Source: Eximiradius proteiniborus
Lineage (GTDB): Bacteria; Bacteroidota; Ignavibacteria; Kapaibacteriales; UBA2268
Reading direction: 5' to 3'
Length of the DNA: 52,365 nt
NCBI GenBank assembly: GCA_026415495.1
Contig: JAOAGZ010000009.1
Span: 1-52,365, forward strand
The notes beneath the pieces are model-generated. The model ran no database searches. It was not told where the DNA came from and saw nothing but the letters and a program-made list of their open reading frames with translations. Both the position numbers and the translations under genes were made by a program. The stretch's first letter is position 1, and every line of letters begins with the position of its first letter. Below, one piece after another: positions 10,401-19,273 of this stretch.

Positions 10401-11871
10401 TGTTCCCAATATTTCTCAGTTGCAAGGCATTGCAAAAATCAATGCAAAAATCTTTGGATATTTACCTAATAATATTAATTATTCTGGAAACGCTGAAATT
10501 TCCGAAGGATATTTTATATTAGACAATACTAATATCGCGTACAGAGCTAATGCTCAAGTATCTTTCTCGAACAAGCTAATAAATATTGAAAAAGCTTTAT
10601 TGAGGAATACAAATAGAGATTTAAGAGATGGTAAAGCTGAAATCTCAGGATATGTGAGATTAAATGAAAACGGGATTGAATATATTGATATAAAAGCAAA
10701 TGCAGATAAAATATTAGTATTAAGCGATGCTTCAAAAAAATCATTACCTGATGTTTATGGCAATTTAGTTCTTGGTACAGAAGATGATTATATTAGGTTT
10801 TTTGGCACGATGCAGGAACCTAATATAGAAGGCAATGTCGTCATTATTAATGCAGAACTCAAAATGCCACAATCGCAAGGCAAACAGATAGTAAAGTCAA
10901 ATTTCACATATGAAATTAAAGATAGCAAACGCATATATAAATTATCAAATGTAACTGATACAACAAGTGTTGCCACAAACGTCAGAAATGATGAACCTGA
11001 TTTTATTGAATCATTAAATTTTGATGTAAAAGCAAAAATAAAGAATTTTTCATTGCTATTTGATATGGGTGCAATTGGAGAGGTATATGCTAAAATAGGG
11101 ACAAAAGATCCTTCAATACCTATTCGATACCTGAAAAATAGAAATGAACCTATGCCAAAGATATATGGAGGAGAACTGGAACTAAAAGAAGGTTCGACCG
11201 TGAAAATTTTCAGAACAATGGAAACAAAAGGTTATATTTCTTTTCCGACAGGCTCAATTGAAAATCCGACATTGGATCTGCAAGCAAAATATGATGGCAA
11301 ATACTCAGAGAAAAACACCACGAATTTTTTTACAGTATTTGTGTATATAACTGGGACAAAGGAAGAACCTAAAATAAAGCTTGATTATACATTAAACGGT
11401 AATTCACCAGTCGGAGACAGTAAGAAAATAGAAGAAGATGCTTTTATTCTTCTTGCTACTGGAAGACCAAGAGGAGTTCAAAGCACGAATAACACATTTG
11501 GAGTAGGGAATTTATTCGATGAAAGCATTAATATGGGAATTTCGCAACTTGCTTCAAAGTCGCTGACAGATTTGTTGCTTACAACGGGTGTAATACAGAG
11601 TGCAGATGTAAAATTTGAAGGTGAAGGAATCGAAACAGCCAAAGTCAATTTCAGTGGCTCAATATTTGGAATTGGGAATTGGACGATAGGTGGAAATATT
11701 TATGATTTTTCAAATCTTGAAATAAGTTTTGAAGTACCAATTTCTGTAAATTCGAAAGCATTTAATGATATTATCTTTCAAATTAGCCGTTCAACAAATT
11801 CGAACATTACTAATCAATTGCAGGATCAAAAAGATTTTGAAATGAAGATAAAATTAGGTGGAAGCTGGTAA
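7414..11871 (+). CDS. tamB: TamB-like translocation and assembly module protein
   Basis: TamB/YtfN-family (AsmA-like superfamily) proteins span the periplasm as a long beta-taco. They support outer-membrane protein insertion and lipid transport. The 1485-residue protein has an N-terminal membrane anchor (about residues 12-34) followed by a very long stretch of repetitive amphipathic strands. The conserved C-terminal DUF490 region has short motifs such as PKIYGGELELKEG and DEDAFILLATGRP-like sequence, and ends in LGGSW. I chose the ATG at 7414; a TTG lies immediately before it. No tamA/bamA gene is next to it. The rsmE start codon overlaps its stop (TAATG), so both are probably translated from one mRNA. 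Confidence 0.85.
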   Translation: MNKSQSKIKRFLILLTYIVLSILVLLSLFIVFLSYNSNFRQYIISQITGIVNTQLLATIEIKDIHLIGFGGIKLDEVRLITQTDTLADVSSILIDFSLKSLLKNKIYASKIILNEPNIKLLRRKSDSTWNYDRIAEASNDTESTQSKLQIIAKSIQIKNGKFCYIDSLKTSSYSMKFNPDNLVLYGLDLRCNFEGNLLKNSFKSKIHHLNAFDVTSGIAIQKLQGNISIDTNSLVADNLIINTNYFNANSQLSIRNCNLLSSESNLEKANLQLELYLSNYNNDFINRFTDLPLQVSGKHDIQLSAAGTFEMLQINELNILTEDIELYMNGQIRRILDEPSFNINITDSKIDKFSLSKILPEISKKLPEFKNLYLRNMLVKGSGERIFSNFDIKVDNGGLAGKAELILNEPIQYNINISTNNFDLAYVIPEKSVQGNVNSQIVITGKGTSLNDLNTSVKINLNNSSIEEIYCNKLELIANYKNKDLEIDRLFVQFENDTMRNKSINITGNANLSNLEQPDYNFAVSINSLNIKKLLKNDALPDLITSEIKIQGKNFDIDEAIANISIDIKKIKNEKVSYKPTKINLDINSIEDHRFFHLTSDFAEIKLDGYFSTLSIFKNIGKQFEFIGQKLSNDISYSTKFYKPQDTVEINYSKIFLDSNSYFDGFLNLKDLSFLNLFSSGIVFSGSVYCKLNYLNNSRNSYLSVDTLKIDNFSIYDNDLYFSITNSNLNLVYNVNVDSLHNPFLSYIEAEFHSDSSVSINKNLLSNSKINVYYAEQMLNYKIETDYNISYSLFSSGAIDFSTKFVTITADSLAIKYKEQLWTNRRNIQFTIADNFINIDNFQIERKGFEKLMLSGTILNNSAENLTLTLSDLNLNEIYHLFDQKIPVEIDGIANISINCEGNLLNPNISINSNIDNLIIDKSKLGNLKLDLISTNGIFRGSANLVNQSSKPIEIFVRQLPIYLGTDTTKKIFDEKKLFEIDLFANQLSLAPFAKFVPNISQLQGIAKINAKIFGYLPNNINYSGNAEISEGYFILDNTNIAYRANAQVSFSNKLINIEKALLRNTNRDLRDGKAEISGYVRLNENGIEYIDIKANADKILVLSDASKKSLPDVYGNLVLGTEDDYIRFFGTMQEPNIEGNVVIINAELKMPQSQGKQIVKSNFTYEIKDSKRIYKLSNVTDTTSVATNVRNDEPDFIESLNFDVKAKIKNFSLLFDMGAIGEVYAKIGTKDPSIPIRYLKNRNEPMPKIYGGELELKEGSTVKIFRTMETKGYISFPTGSIENPTLDLQAKYDGKYSEKNTTNFFTVFVYITGTKEEPKIKLDYTLNGNSPVGDSKKIEEDAFILLATGRPRGVQSTNNTFGVGNLFDESINMGISQLASKSLTDLLLTTGVIQSADVKFEGEGIETAKVNFSGSIFGIGNWTIGGNIYDFSNLEISFEVPISVNSKAFNDIIFQISRSTNSNITNQLQDQKDFEMKIKLGGSW

Positions 11872-12557
11872 TGGAATGTATTTATTTAACTGAATTATCG
11901 AAAAACTCACAAATCATTAAGATAACTGCTGATGAAGCTCGACATCTTAGAGCATTACGAATCAAAGATAATGAACATATTCTAATTACCAACGGTTCGG
12001 GATTAATCTGCAAAGCTTCTGTAATTCGTGAAAAAAAAGACGAGTATGTTGCCCAAATTATTAATTTTTTAGATGAAAATTATGGTGAGCTATCGAGAGA
12101 ACTTGCCTTAGGTGTTGGAATATTACAAGATAGGGAAAGATTTGAAATGATACTTGAAAAATCGGTAGAATTAGGTGTATCTCATTTTTTCCCTTTAATA
12201 ACAGATTATTCACAAAAAAAGTCGTTGAATTCATCACGACTTCAAGCGAAAGCAGTTTCAGCAATGAAACAATGCAAAAGGTCCCGATTACCAAAAATTT
12301 ATGAACCGCTTTCACTACAAGAAATATCAATGTTTCAATTTGAAAAAATAATTCTATCCGATGAAAATGGGGAAAAACCGAATTTGCCACAATTATGTAA
12401 ATCAGTTTTGCTTCTTGTTGGTCCCGAAGGTGGATTTTCCCAGAGAGAAATTGAGTATTTAAACAAATTAAACATAGAGAAATGGAAACTTGGTAACAGA
12501 CGTTTAAGAACTGAAACTGCTGCAATATCTGGTTTATCGTTATTAAGTATTTTTTAA
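11871..12557 (+). CDS. rsmE: 16S rRNA (uracil1498-N3)-methyltransferase RsmE
   Basis: RsmE methylates U1498 of 16S rRNA using S-adenosylmethionine. The 228-residue protein has the N-terminal PUA-like region (DEARHLRALRIKDNEHI) and a SPOUT fold with the knot signatures LLVGPEGGFSQREIE and LGNRRLRTETAAISGLSLL. Both motifs are diagnostic. The ATG overlaps the stop of tamB by one base. The 3' end overlaps the convergent DUF58 gene by 15 bases. Confidence 0.95.
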   Translation: MECIYLTELSKNSQIIKITADEARHLRALRIKDNEHILITNGSGLICKASVIREKKDEYVAQIINFLDENYGELSRELALGVGILQDRERFEMILEKSVELGVSHFFPLITDYSQKKSLNSSRLQAKAVSAMKQCKRSRLPKIYEPLSLQEISMFQFEKIILSDENGEKPNLPQLCKSVLLLVGPEGGFSQREIEYLNKLNIEKWKLGNRRLRTETAAISGLSLLSIF

Positions 12558-13391
12558 GTGGAAAACTCTTCTTTTCATTATTAAAAATAGTTTTCTGATA
12601 AAATCATCAATGCTTGATGTTTCAATATAATCAACACTTAATTCTTTTGCATATGAACTAATTTTCTTTTGTGGAATATTATTGGCAATCTTGTTCGTAT
12701 CAATATAAGTGATGCGACCTGTTTCGCTATCTTTGACTAAGAAAATAGCTTTATCGCATAGAATACTGGTTTGTTCCAAATTCACAACTATTGTATCAAA
12801 CTTTGTGCAGACAAGTTTGAGCAAATCGTAGTAATTTTCCGCCAAAAAGTCAGAAATAATAAAAACAAGTGTATTCTTTTTAAAACTTTTATAGAGAAAT
12901 TCAAGAGCTGAAGAAATATTTGTTTGTGTATTCCTAACTTTTTCATTAACAACTTTGTCTATTTGATAAGTAATTGATGGATTATTTTGAGGAACAGAAT
13001 AACTTTCCACTTTATCGGAAAAAGCTATGTATCCTAATTTATCACCATTGGAAAGAACAATATTTGACAACAACAATACAATATTTTCGAGCAATTTATT
13101 TTTGCTATTATTATCAAAAGATACAAAAACTGAAGGACTGACGTCAAAAACAATCACAACGTCTTGAAGCCGTTCTTCCGTAAAAACTTTTGTATGAATT
13201 TCAATATTTCGGGCAGTAACTCTACTATCAATATATCTGGCATCGTCGCCTTCTTCGTAAAGTCTTGACTGCAAATAAATTTGCCCTAAACCTTTGAAAG
13301 CAGTTTTATATGCTCCGAATAATTGAGATAATACCTGAGATTTAGGTTGAAATAAGAACCTGTTAAAATATTTGTTAATATCTGAAGACAT
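12543..13391 (-). CDS. DUF58 domain protein (von Willebrand A-like)
   Basis: DUF58 proteins usually work with a MoxR AAA+ ATPase, probably in folding or activating envelope complexes. The 282-residue protein carries the family signature GDDARYIDSRVTARN, in which the usual Trp after ID is Ser. A MIDAS-like DVSPSVF motif follows, within a vWA-type fold ending near SYAKELSVDYIE. No membrane segment is seen. Its usual moxR neighbour is not adjacent; a moxR gene lies about 37 kb away at 50038-50991. It sits eight bases downstream of the REC-PAS kinase gene on the same strand, so the two may share a transcript. Its end overlaps rsmE. Confidence 0.88.
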   Translation of the reverse strand: MSSDINKYFNRFLFQPKSQVLSQLFGAYKTAFKGLGQIYLQSRLYEEGDDARYIDSRVTARNIEIHTKVFTEERLQDVVIVFDVSPSVFVSFDNNSKNKLLENIVLLLSNIVLSNGDKLGYIAFSDKVESYSVPQNNPSITYQIDKVVNEKVRNTQTNISSALEFLYKSFKKNTLVFIISDFLAENYYDLLKLVCTKFDTIVVNLEQTSILCDKAIFLVKDSETGRITYIDTNKIANNIPQKKISSYAKELSVDYIETSSIDDFIRKLFLIMKRRVFHLKNT

Positions 13392-13399
13392 AAAATTAA

Positions 13400-14995
13400 T
13401 TAAGCATTAGAAGCAGGTAGCCAGATTGTAAACGTTGTTCCTTCATTTAATTTGCTTTCAACAGTAATCCGTCCATTATTTTTTTCGACAAAGTCTTTGC
13501 AAAGAATAAGCCCTAACCCTGTGCCTTGTTCGTTGTTAGTACCGGGAGTTGATTTAACAGCATCTATCCTAAAAATATTTTTGACAAAATCCTCGCTCAT
13601 ACCGACACCATTGTCTTTAACTTCAATTTTGACATAATTATCATTAGTTGAAACAGCATTTAGTTCAACCCGTCCCCCGAAATTTGTAAATTTTATTGCA
13701 TTAGACAATAAATTACGTATAACAGTATTAATCATATTAAGGTCGGCATAAACTACTAAGTTATCAGGCACATCACTTATCAGAGAAATATTTTTTTCTT
13801 TGGCAACGTTGGTAAATAATTCAAAGTTTTGAGATACAAGCAAAGACATTTCAAATTCAACAGGATTAAATTCTATTACGCCACGCTGTAATCGAGACCA
13901 TTGTAGTAAATTTTCGAGCAGTCTGTATAAATTTTTTGCAGAATTATATAAATCGACAGACATTTCACGGACTTCTTCTGAAGATAAATTTTCAAATTCC
14001 TGAACTAACAATTGTGAATATCCAATTAAGTTTTGAAAAGGACCTTTCAAATCGTGAGCAATGATTGAGAAAAACTTGTCCTTGCTTGCATTTAATTCTA
14101 TTAACTGCTCTTCGGATTCAAGTAATTTCGCATTAAGTTGCACAAGTTCAGAAGCATTTTGTTCAATAATTTCCTTATTGAATTGCATTTCTTCAATTAA
14201 TTTTTTCACTTGTTCTTCTGCTGTTATTTGTTCGGAAATGTCTCTAACGAAACAGCAATAAGAAATCTTTCCTGAATCAATCACCTTGCCTAAATATAAT
14301 TCAGCAGGAAAAACCTCTCCACCAGTTTTGCAAAGGTTCAACAAAAATTTTTTATAAAATAATTTATCTTCATCAATTTTCTTAATTTGAACTAATTCTT
14401 CGAAGAAAGTGGACTTATCGCGTTCATCAACAATCAAGTCAAAAAGTTTGCTTCCGATAATATTTTCAACTTTAAAAGAGAAAAGAATTTCTGAAGCTTT
14501 ATTGAAATAGTTTACCTCAAAATCTTCATTAAGATAGAAAATAGCATCTTTTGCATTATTAAAAATCAGCTCGTAGATTTTTATGTTATCTTCTAAAGTT
14601 TTAACTTTCTCAAGTTGTTCTCTTATTTTGAGATACCTTTTAATCTGATAATCAATTTGTACTTTTAGTTCTGAATGTGAAATATTTTTGGAAATAAAAC
14701 CATCAGGTTCGACAAGCAGGGCTCGTTCAACAATAGAATTTTCAGTATGAGATGTTAAGAAAATAATCGGGCAGTTATAGATTTTTTTAATTTTTGAAGT
14801 TGCTTCTATTCCGTCAATTTCACCTGCCAGTCTAATATCCATTAGTATTAAATCCGGACAAAAATCCATTACAAGTTTTAGAGCTTCTTCACCTGTAATG
14901 CAAGTTGCAGTAATGAAATTGTGTCTTTGAAGGAAAAAGCTTAATTGTTGTGCAATAATTTCATTATCTTCTACTATTAATATTTTGCGACTCAT
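13400..14995 (-). CDS. Receiver-PAS-histidine kinase hybrid
   Basis: This 531-residue cytosolic signalling protein begins with a receiver domain (phospho-acceptor Asp53 in LILMDIRL; residues 1-120). A PAS domain follows at about 140-255 (ending CCFVRDISEQ), then a coiled-coil linker, a HisKA domain (His314 in IIAHDLKGPFQNLIGYSQ) and HATPase_c (NLLSNAIKF, DNGVGMS, GTGLGLILCKDF). The receiver at the N-terminus suggests it accepts phosphate from another kinase and relays or tunes its own kinase activity. No membrane helices are present. It is the first gene of a short leftward unit with the DUF58 gene. Confidence 0.93.
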   Translation of the reverse strand: MSRKILIVEDNEIIAQQLSFFLQRHNFITATCITGEEALKLVMDFCPDLILMDIRLAGEIDGIEATSKIKKIYNCPIIFLTSHTENSIVERALLVEPDGFISKNISHSELKVQIDYQIKRYLKIREQLEKVKTLEDNIKIYELIFNNAKDAIFYLNEDFEVNYFNKASEILFSFKVENIIGSKLFDLIVDERDKSTFFEELVQIKKIDEDKLFYKKFLLNLCKTGGEVFPAELYLGKVIDSGKISYCCFVRDISEQITAEEQVKKLIEEMQFNKEIIEQNASELVQLNAKLLESEEQLIELNASKDKFFSIIAHDLKGPFQNLIGYSQLLVQEFENLSSEEVREMSVDLYNSAKNLYRLLENLLQWSRLQRGVIEFNPVEFEMSLLVSQNFELFTNVAKEKNISLISDVPDNLVVYADLNMINTVIRNLLSNAIKFTNFGGRVELNAVSTNDNYVKIEVKDNGVGMSEDFVKNIFRIDAVKSTPGTNNEQGTGLGLILCKDFVEKNNGRITVESKLNEGTTFTIWLPASNA

Positions 14996-15168
14996 AAATA
15001 AATATTATTATAGGTTTTACTCTTACATAGTAAATTAATATTTATATACGAGAAATACAATTTTTTTGTTTTTGTTTGAAATAGACAACGGTAAAAATTG
15101 ATAAATATATTTATTAAACAATCGTTTATATAGAATTTGGATGTATAACAATAAAATATTTTGAGGGT

Positions 15169-16329
15169 ATGGAAAAAAGAGACTATTATGAGGTATTAGG
15201 GATATCAAGAGATGCATCAATTGATGAAATTAAATCAGCATATCGCAAATTGGCTATGAAGTATCATCCTGATAGAAATCCCGGTAACCCTGATGCAGAG
15301 GAAAAATTCAAAGAAGCAGCTGAAGCATACGATGTCCTTAGCGACCCAGACAAAAGACAAAGATATGATACTTATGGTCATCGTGGACTTAGCAATAGCG
15401 GAACAGGTTTCTCCGGATATACGGATATTAACGATATATTTTCAAGATTCAGCGATATTTTCGGCGGAAGCATTTTCGACGATTTTTTTGGAACTTCAAG
15501 CAGGAGAAGGTCTCATAAAAGAGATATGGGCGAACGTGGTTCGGATTTGCGTGTGAGATTATCTCTAACACTTGAAGAAATCGCCAATGGAGTTGAAAAA
15601 ACGCTAAAAGTTAAAAAAATGGGTAGGTGTGAAACTTGTCAAGGCAGTGGAGCAAAATCTAACAGTGGATATGCAACATGTCCAACTTGTGGAGGAAGTG
15701 GAGAAATAAGACAAGTTTCACGTTCAGTTTTTGGTCAGTTCGTTAATATTTCAACTTGTCCGAATTGCGGTGGATATGGACAAGTAATAAAGGAAAAATG
15801 TGAAATTTGTAACGGTGATGGTAGAGTTACAGTCGAAGAAACTATTCAAGTGTCAATTCCTGCGGGAGTTGAAGAAGGTAATTATATCCCGTTGCGAGGC
15901 AAAGGAAATGCTGGAAGACGCAATGGACCATCCGGAGATCTAATTGTAGTAATTGAAGAAAAGCCTCACGATATTTTCACACGTCAGGGTGATAATATTC
16001 TTTATCCGCTCACTCTTAGTTTTCCAGAAGCAGCTTTGGGAGCAGAAATTGAAATACCTACAATTGATGGAAAAGAGAAAATAAAAATTAATCCCGGCAC
16101 TCAACCGGGAGCAACATTAATACTCAGAGGTAAAGGAATAAAGCGATTAAATTACGATAGCCGCGGCGATATGATTGTATTAATCAATGTGTATATTCCA
16201 ACGAAACTTAATGCAAAGGAAAAAGAATTGCTTAAAGAACTATCAAAATCTGAAAACATAACAGTGAAAGGAAAAAATAAGAAAAATAAAGACTTTTTCG
16301 AAAAAGTTAAAGATACATTTTTTAGTTAA
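15169..16329 (+). CDS. dnaJ: Chaperone protein DnaJ
   Basis: DnaJ is the Hsp40 co-chaperone that delivers substrates to DnaK and stimulates its ATPase. The 386-residue protein has the J domain with the HPD tripeptide ([10 protein letters not shown]). A Gly/Phe-rich linker follows, then four CxxCxGxG zinc-binding repeats ([32 protein letters not shown]) and the C-terminal beta domains. This is the complete type I layout. dnaK and grpE are not adjacent. GAGGGT lies almost directly against the ATG, so ribosome binding is not ideal. A strong hairpin follows the stop. Confidence 0.97.
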   Translation: MEKRDYYEVLGISRDASIDEIKSAYRKLAMKYHPDRNPGNPDAEEKFKEAAEAYDVLSDPDKRQRYDTYGHRGLSNSGTGFSGYTDINDIFSRFSDIFGGSIFDDFFGTSSRRRSHKRDMGERGSDLRVRLSLTLEEIANGVEKTLKVKKMGRCETCQGSGAKSNSGYATCPTCGGSGEIRQVSRSVFGQFVNISTCPNCGGYGQVIKEKCEICNGDGRVTVEETIQVSIPAGVEEGNYIPLRGKGNAGRRNGPSGDLIVVIEEKPHDIFTRQGDNILYPLTLSFPEAALGAEIEIPTIDGKEKIKINPGTQPGATLILRGKGIKRLNYDSRGDMIVLINVYIPTKLNAKEKELLKELSKSENITVKGKNKKNKDFFEKVKDTFFS

Positions 16330-16347
16330 TAATCAATAATATCAAGT

Positions 16348-16389
16348 AAAAAAGGATGTCTTGCCATTTATGGTAAAACATCCTTTTAT
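16348..16389. terminator. Bidirectional terminator between dnaJ and the DHOD-like gene
   Basis: AAAGGATGT (16351-16359) pairs with ACATCCTTT (16378-16386). The stem is flanked by A-rich sequence on the left and a T-rich run on the right, so it can end transcription from both convergent genes. Confidence 0.8.
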
Positions 16390-16410
16390 TTTATAAAGCA
16401 AAAATAAATT

Positions 16411-17412
16411 TTACAAATTAGAGGTGGTCTTGCCAGCAAAATATTTCATAAATTGAGCTCTTTCGTATGCAGCAGGATCGGCAATTGCGCTTTGGCTCAG
16501 TTTACCTCTAAAATCATCAAGATTTGAGTATCCTTTTTCGTTCATCCATTTTTCAATAGTTGATAACATATCTGGCACTACATCAAAACCATTTTTGTAG
16601 AGTGTAGAAGCAATATGAACTACTTTAGCGCCGGCAAGCAGTTGCTTAATTAATCCTTCACCATCGTGAACACCTGTTGAAGCAGCAATATCACAACTAA
16701 TTCTATTGGACATAATACCAACCCAACGTAAAGAAATATGAATATCATTGGGAGTGCTATAAAGACTTGAAGGAATAATTTTCATCGAGTTAATGTCGAT
16801 ATTGGGGCTGAAAAATCTGTTGAACAAAGTAATTCCTGAAATACCAGTTTCAGAAAGTTTTTTTATCATATTTGCTAAATTGGTAAAGTAGTAGCTTATT
16901 TTAAGAGAAATAGGCAGTTTAGTACTTTCTTTGATTTTAGTAACGACATCAAAATACACTTTTTCATTTTGTTCACTGCTGTGATTAACATCAGAAGGAA
17001 GAACAAAAACATTTAGTTCAAGAGCATCGGCACCAGCTTCTTCAACTCTTTTCGCAAACAGTGTCCAATCATCAGCAGAAATACAATTGACACTTGCGAT
17101 AATCGGGACAGAAACTTGTTTCTTAGCTTGCTCAATCAAAAAAAGGTAGTTGGATACAGTATCTTCCATTTCATCAACAGAGAAAAAATCATAAATTTCG
17201 GGATACATAGTTTGAGGACGCTGAGCTTGGGCTAGACTAAGAGCCATTTCTGCAAGAATTTCTTCTTCAAAAATTGATTTTAATACTATTGCTCCAATAC
17301 CTTTTTCATCTAATTTTTTCAAATCTTCTAAAGAGTTAGTTAATCCACAGCTTCCAGCAACAATTGGATTACGAAGTTTAAGACCTAAATAGGTGGTTTG
17401 TAGATTTGCCAT
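16411..17412 (-). CDS. Dihydroorotate dehydrogenase-like flavoprotein
   Basis: The 333-residue protein has the FMN-binding TIM-barrel pattern of the dihydroorotate/dihydropyrimidine dehydrogenase superfamily. The N-terminal TTYLGLKLRNPIVAGSCGLT corresponds to the usual 'l.nPv..AsG' strand. EAGADALELNV and LKISYYFTNL occupy the places of 'GAd.lElN' and 'vKl.P.', and STGVHDGEGLIKQLLAGA and STLYKNG match the C-terminal phosphate-binding region. After LELNV, true DHODHs have a Cys- or Ser-bearing 'SCPN' loop; here the sequence is FVLPSDVNHSS. It is therefore a paralogue with an uncertain substrate rather than a safe PyrD assignment. It is monocistronic, with an AGAGGT ribosome-binding site upstream. 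Confidence 0.82.
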   Translation of the reverse strand: MANLQTTYLGLKLRNPIVAGSCGLTNSLEDLKKLDEKGIGAIVLKSIFEEEILAEMALSLAQAQRPQTMYPEIYDFFSVDEMEDTVSNYLFLIEQAKKQVSVPIIASVNCISADDWTLFAKRVEEAGADALELNVFVLPSDVNHSSEQNEKVYFDVVTKIKESTKLPISLKISYYFTNLANMIKKLSETGISGITLFNRFFSPNIDINSMKIIPSSLYSTPNDIHISLRWVGIMSNRISCDIAASTGVHDGEGLIKQLLAGAKVVHIASTLYKNGFDVVPDMLSTIEKWMNEKGYSNLDDFRGKLSQSAIADPAAYERAQFMKYFAGKTTSNL

Positions 17413-17570
17413 AAAAATACCTCTTGAAATAATAGGAAAAGTTGTAATTATAAACGAAAATAGTTTATTTCAAGTGTTAAAAAGAATGCTGAATAGTTTT
17501 TTTCTTTTAATGAAGTTGCTTTTTTTCTAATTTTGTATAAATATCATAATTTTTAAAAACAAAGATAAAT

Positions 17571-18365
17571 ATGGAAACCTTTTTATTATTCATTCATTGG
17601 AATGCTTCACCTGAAATATTACATATTGGCAATGTTGTTTTGCGTTGGTATGGATTGTTGTTTGCTCTTGGCTTTGTGGTTGGATATTTGATAATGCAAA
17701 AAATTTTTATAAAAGAAGGTAAAACTCAAAAAGATCTTGATGCTCTTACAGTTGCTATGGTATTGGGAACAATTGTAGGAGCAAGATTAGGACATTGTTT
17801 GTTTTACGAACCCAGTTATTATTTGTCGAACCCAGTAAAAATTATATATATATGGGAAGGAGGACTTGCAAGCCATGGAGGAGCAATAGGAATATTAACA
17901 GCACTCTATTTTTATATCAAGCGAAGACCGCATATGAATTTTTTGTGGCTTGTTGATAGACTTGTCATTGTAACTGCTTTGGCAGGAGGCTTTATTCGTC
18001 TGGGGAATTTTTTCAATTCTGAGATATATGGAGCACCTGCAAATATTCCGTGGGCAGTTATATTTGAGCGAGTAGATAGTATTCCACGCCATCCATCACA
18101 AATTTACGAGGCAATTGCATATTTTGCAACTTTCTTGATACTGTTATTAAATTACCGAAAAAGCAAAAATAATCTAAAAGAAGGTTATAACTTTGGACTA
18201 TTCTTAATATTAGTGTTTGGTTTTAGATTTTTCATAGAGTTTTTGAAAGCACCGCAGGTAGATTTTGAAACACAAATGGCACTAAACATGGGGCAAATAC
18301 TCAGTATTCCATTTATCCTATCAGGATTATATTTTATGTTGAGAAAACCTAAAAAATTGAACTAA
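17571..18365 (+). CDS. lgt: Prolipoprotein diacylglyceryl transferase
   Basis: Lgt transfers diacylglycerol from phosphatidylglycerol to the lipobox cysteine of prolipoproteins at the inner membrane. This is the first step needed by the many lipoproteins in this window. The 264-residue protein has about seven hydrophobic segments and the Lgt signatures: RWYGLLFALGFVVGY near the N-terminus, GGLASHGGAIG, RLGNFFNSEIYG and PRHPSQIYEAI. A TAATTTTG sequence at 17528-17535 fits a Bacteroidota-type -7 box, but no matching -33 element stands at the right distance. The 3' end overlaps the convergent Ppx/GppA gene by 17 bases. Confidence 0.96.
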   Translation: METFLLFIHWNASPEILHIGNVVLRWYGLLFALGFVVGYLIMQKIFIKEGKTQKDLDALTVAMVLGTIVGARLGHCLFYEPSYYLSNPVKIIYIWEGGLASHGGAIGILTALYFYIKRRPHMNFLWLVDRLVIVTALAGGFIRLGNFFNSEIYGAPANIPWAVIFERVDSIPRHPSQIYEAIAYFATFLILLLNYRKSKNNLKEGYNFGLFLILVFGFRFFIEFLKAPQVDFETQMALNMGQILSIPFILSGLYFMLRKPKKLN

Positions 18366-19272
18366 TTTTTTTGCTATCAAGTAATTTCTTAATAATTCCA
18401 TATCTTAGTCCGTAAGCACTAACAATTACTCTATCGGAATTAATTGCATTTAGTATTTCATACAAAATCAATGAGCCAGCGGGAAGTACATCCGCCCTTT
18501 TTTGTGGAATGTTGTATTTCAATTCAATTTCACGAGAAGACATTTTGAATAAATTATCGCTGATTGATTTAATTTTACATCTTAACAATTCATACTTGTG
18601 AATTTTTTCAATATCGAAATATTTCAAGTTCATATCAATTGATGCGAGTGCTGTTGCTGTGCCAGCAACAGCATAAACATTTCCCTGAAACTCTCCGATA
18701 CGCAAGTCTTTGATGCTTTCTAAAATATGGGTTTGCATAATTTCTATTTCTGATTTTTTAGCAGGATTATGTTTTAAAAAGCGTTCGGTTAAACGGACAG
18801 CACCTATTTCAGTAGAAATTCGATAATTGATTTGGTAGTTTTCTCCAAGAATTATTTCAGTGCTCCCACCACCTATATCGATAACCAAAGCTTCGTCAGG
18901 TGTTTCGATTGTCCCACAAAAGCTAAGTTCAGCTTCGACTTCACCAGAAACAATAATCACATCACAACCTAAGATTTTCTTGAAAAGCTGTAAAACTTCA
19001 AGGTTGTTTTTCGCAAGCCGCATTGACGAGGTACATACTGCAAGAGCAGAATCAACCTTATGCTTAGCCATTATTTGAGCATAATCTTTAAGAATTATTT
19101 CTGCCCGTCTAATAGCATTCTCAGAAATAAATCCAGTTTTATCGACATCTTCTCCAAGTCTTGCTATTGAATGCAGGTCGTCAAGAATGTCAAATTTTTG
19201 ACAATTATCTCCTTTTGCAATTGTCATTAAAATAGTGTTTGTGCCTATATCAATTCCAGCGTACGTGTTCAT
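18349..19272 (-). CDS. Ppx/GppA-family phosphatase (catalytic domain only)
   Basis: This 307-residue protein has the sugar kinase/Hsp70-like ATPase fold of exopolyphosphatase and pppGpp phosphatase: YAGIDIGTNTILMTIA at the N-terminus and LVIDIGGGSTEIILG near residue 120. It contains only the Ppx/GppA domain pair and lacks the C-terminal HD-type extension seen in the fragment at 1-201. The window thus carries two paralogues of different length. In related genomes the short form is often the sole GppA-like enzyme; whether it acts on polyphosphate or pppGpp cannot be told from sequence. It starts one base after the prmA stop on the same strand and probably forms an operon with it. Confidence 0.9.
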   Translation of the reverse strand: MNTYAGIDIGTNTILMTIAKGDNCQKFDILDDLHSIARLGEDVDKTGFISENAIRRAEIILKDYAQIMAKHKVDSALAVCTSSMRLAKNNLEVLQLFKKILGCDVIIVSGEVEAELSFCGTIETPDEALVIDIGGGSTEIILGENYQINYRISTEIGAVRLTERFLKHNPAKKSEIEIMQTHILESIKDLRIGEFQGNVYAVAGTATALASIDMNLKYFDIEKIHKYELLRCKIKSISDNLFKMSSREIELKYNIPQKRADVLPAGSLILYEILNAINSDRVIVSAYGLRYGIIKKLLDSKKISSIF

Positions 19273-19273
19273 A

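Noticed and set aside
12061-12525. Long open frame antisense to rsmE
   Set aside because: It lies wholly inside rsmE, has no recognised domain, and its residue use (many Leu/Phe/Ile) is that of a shadow frame.
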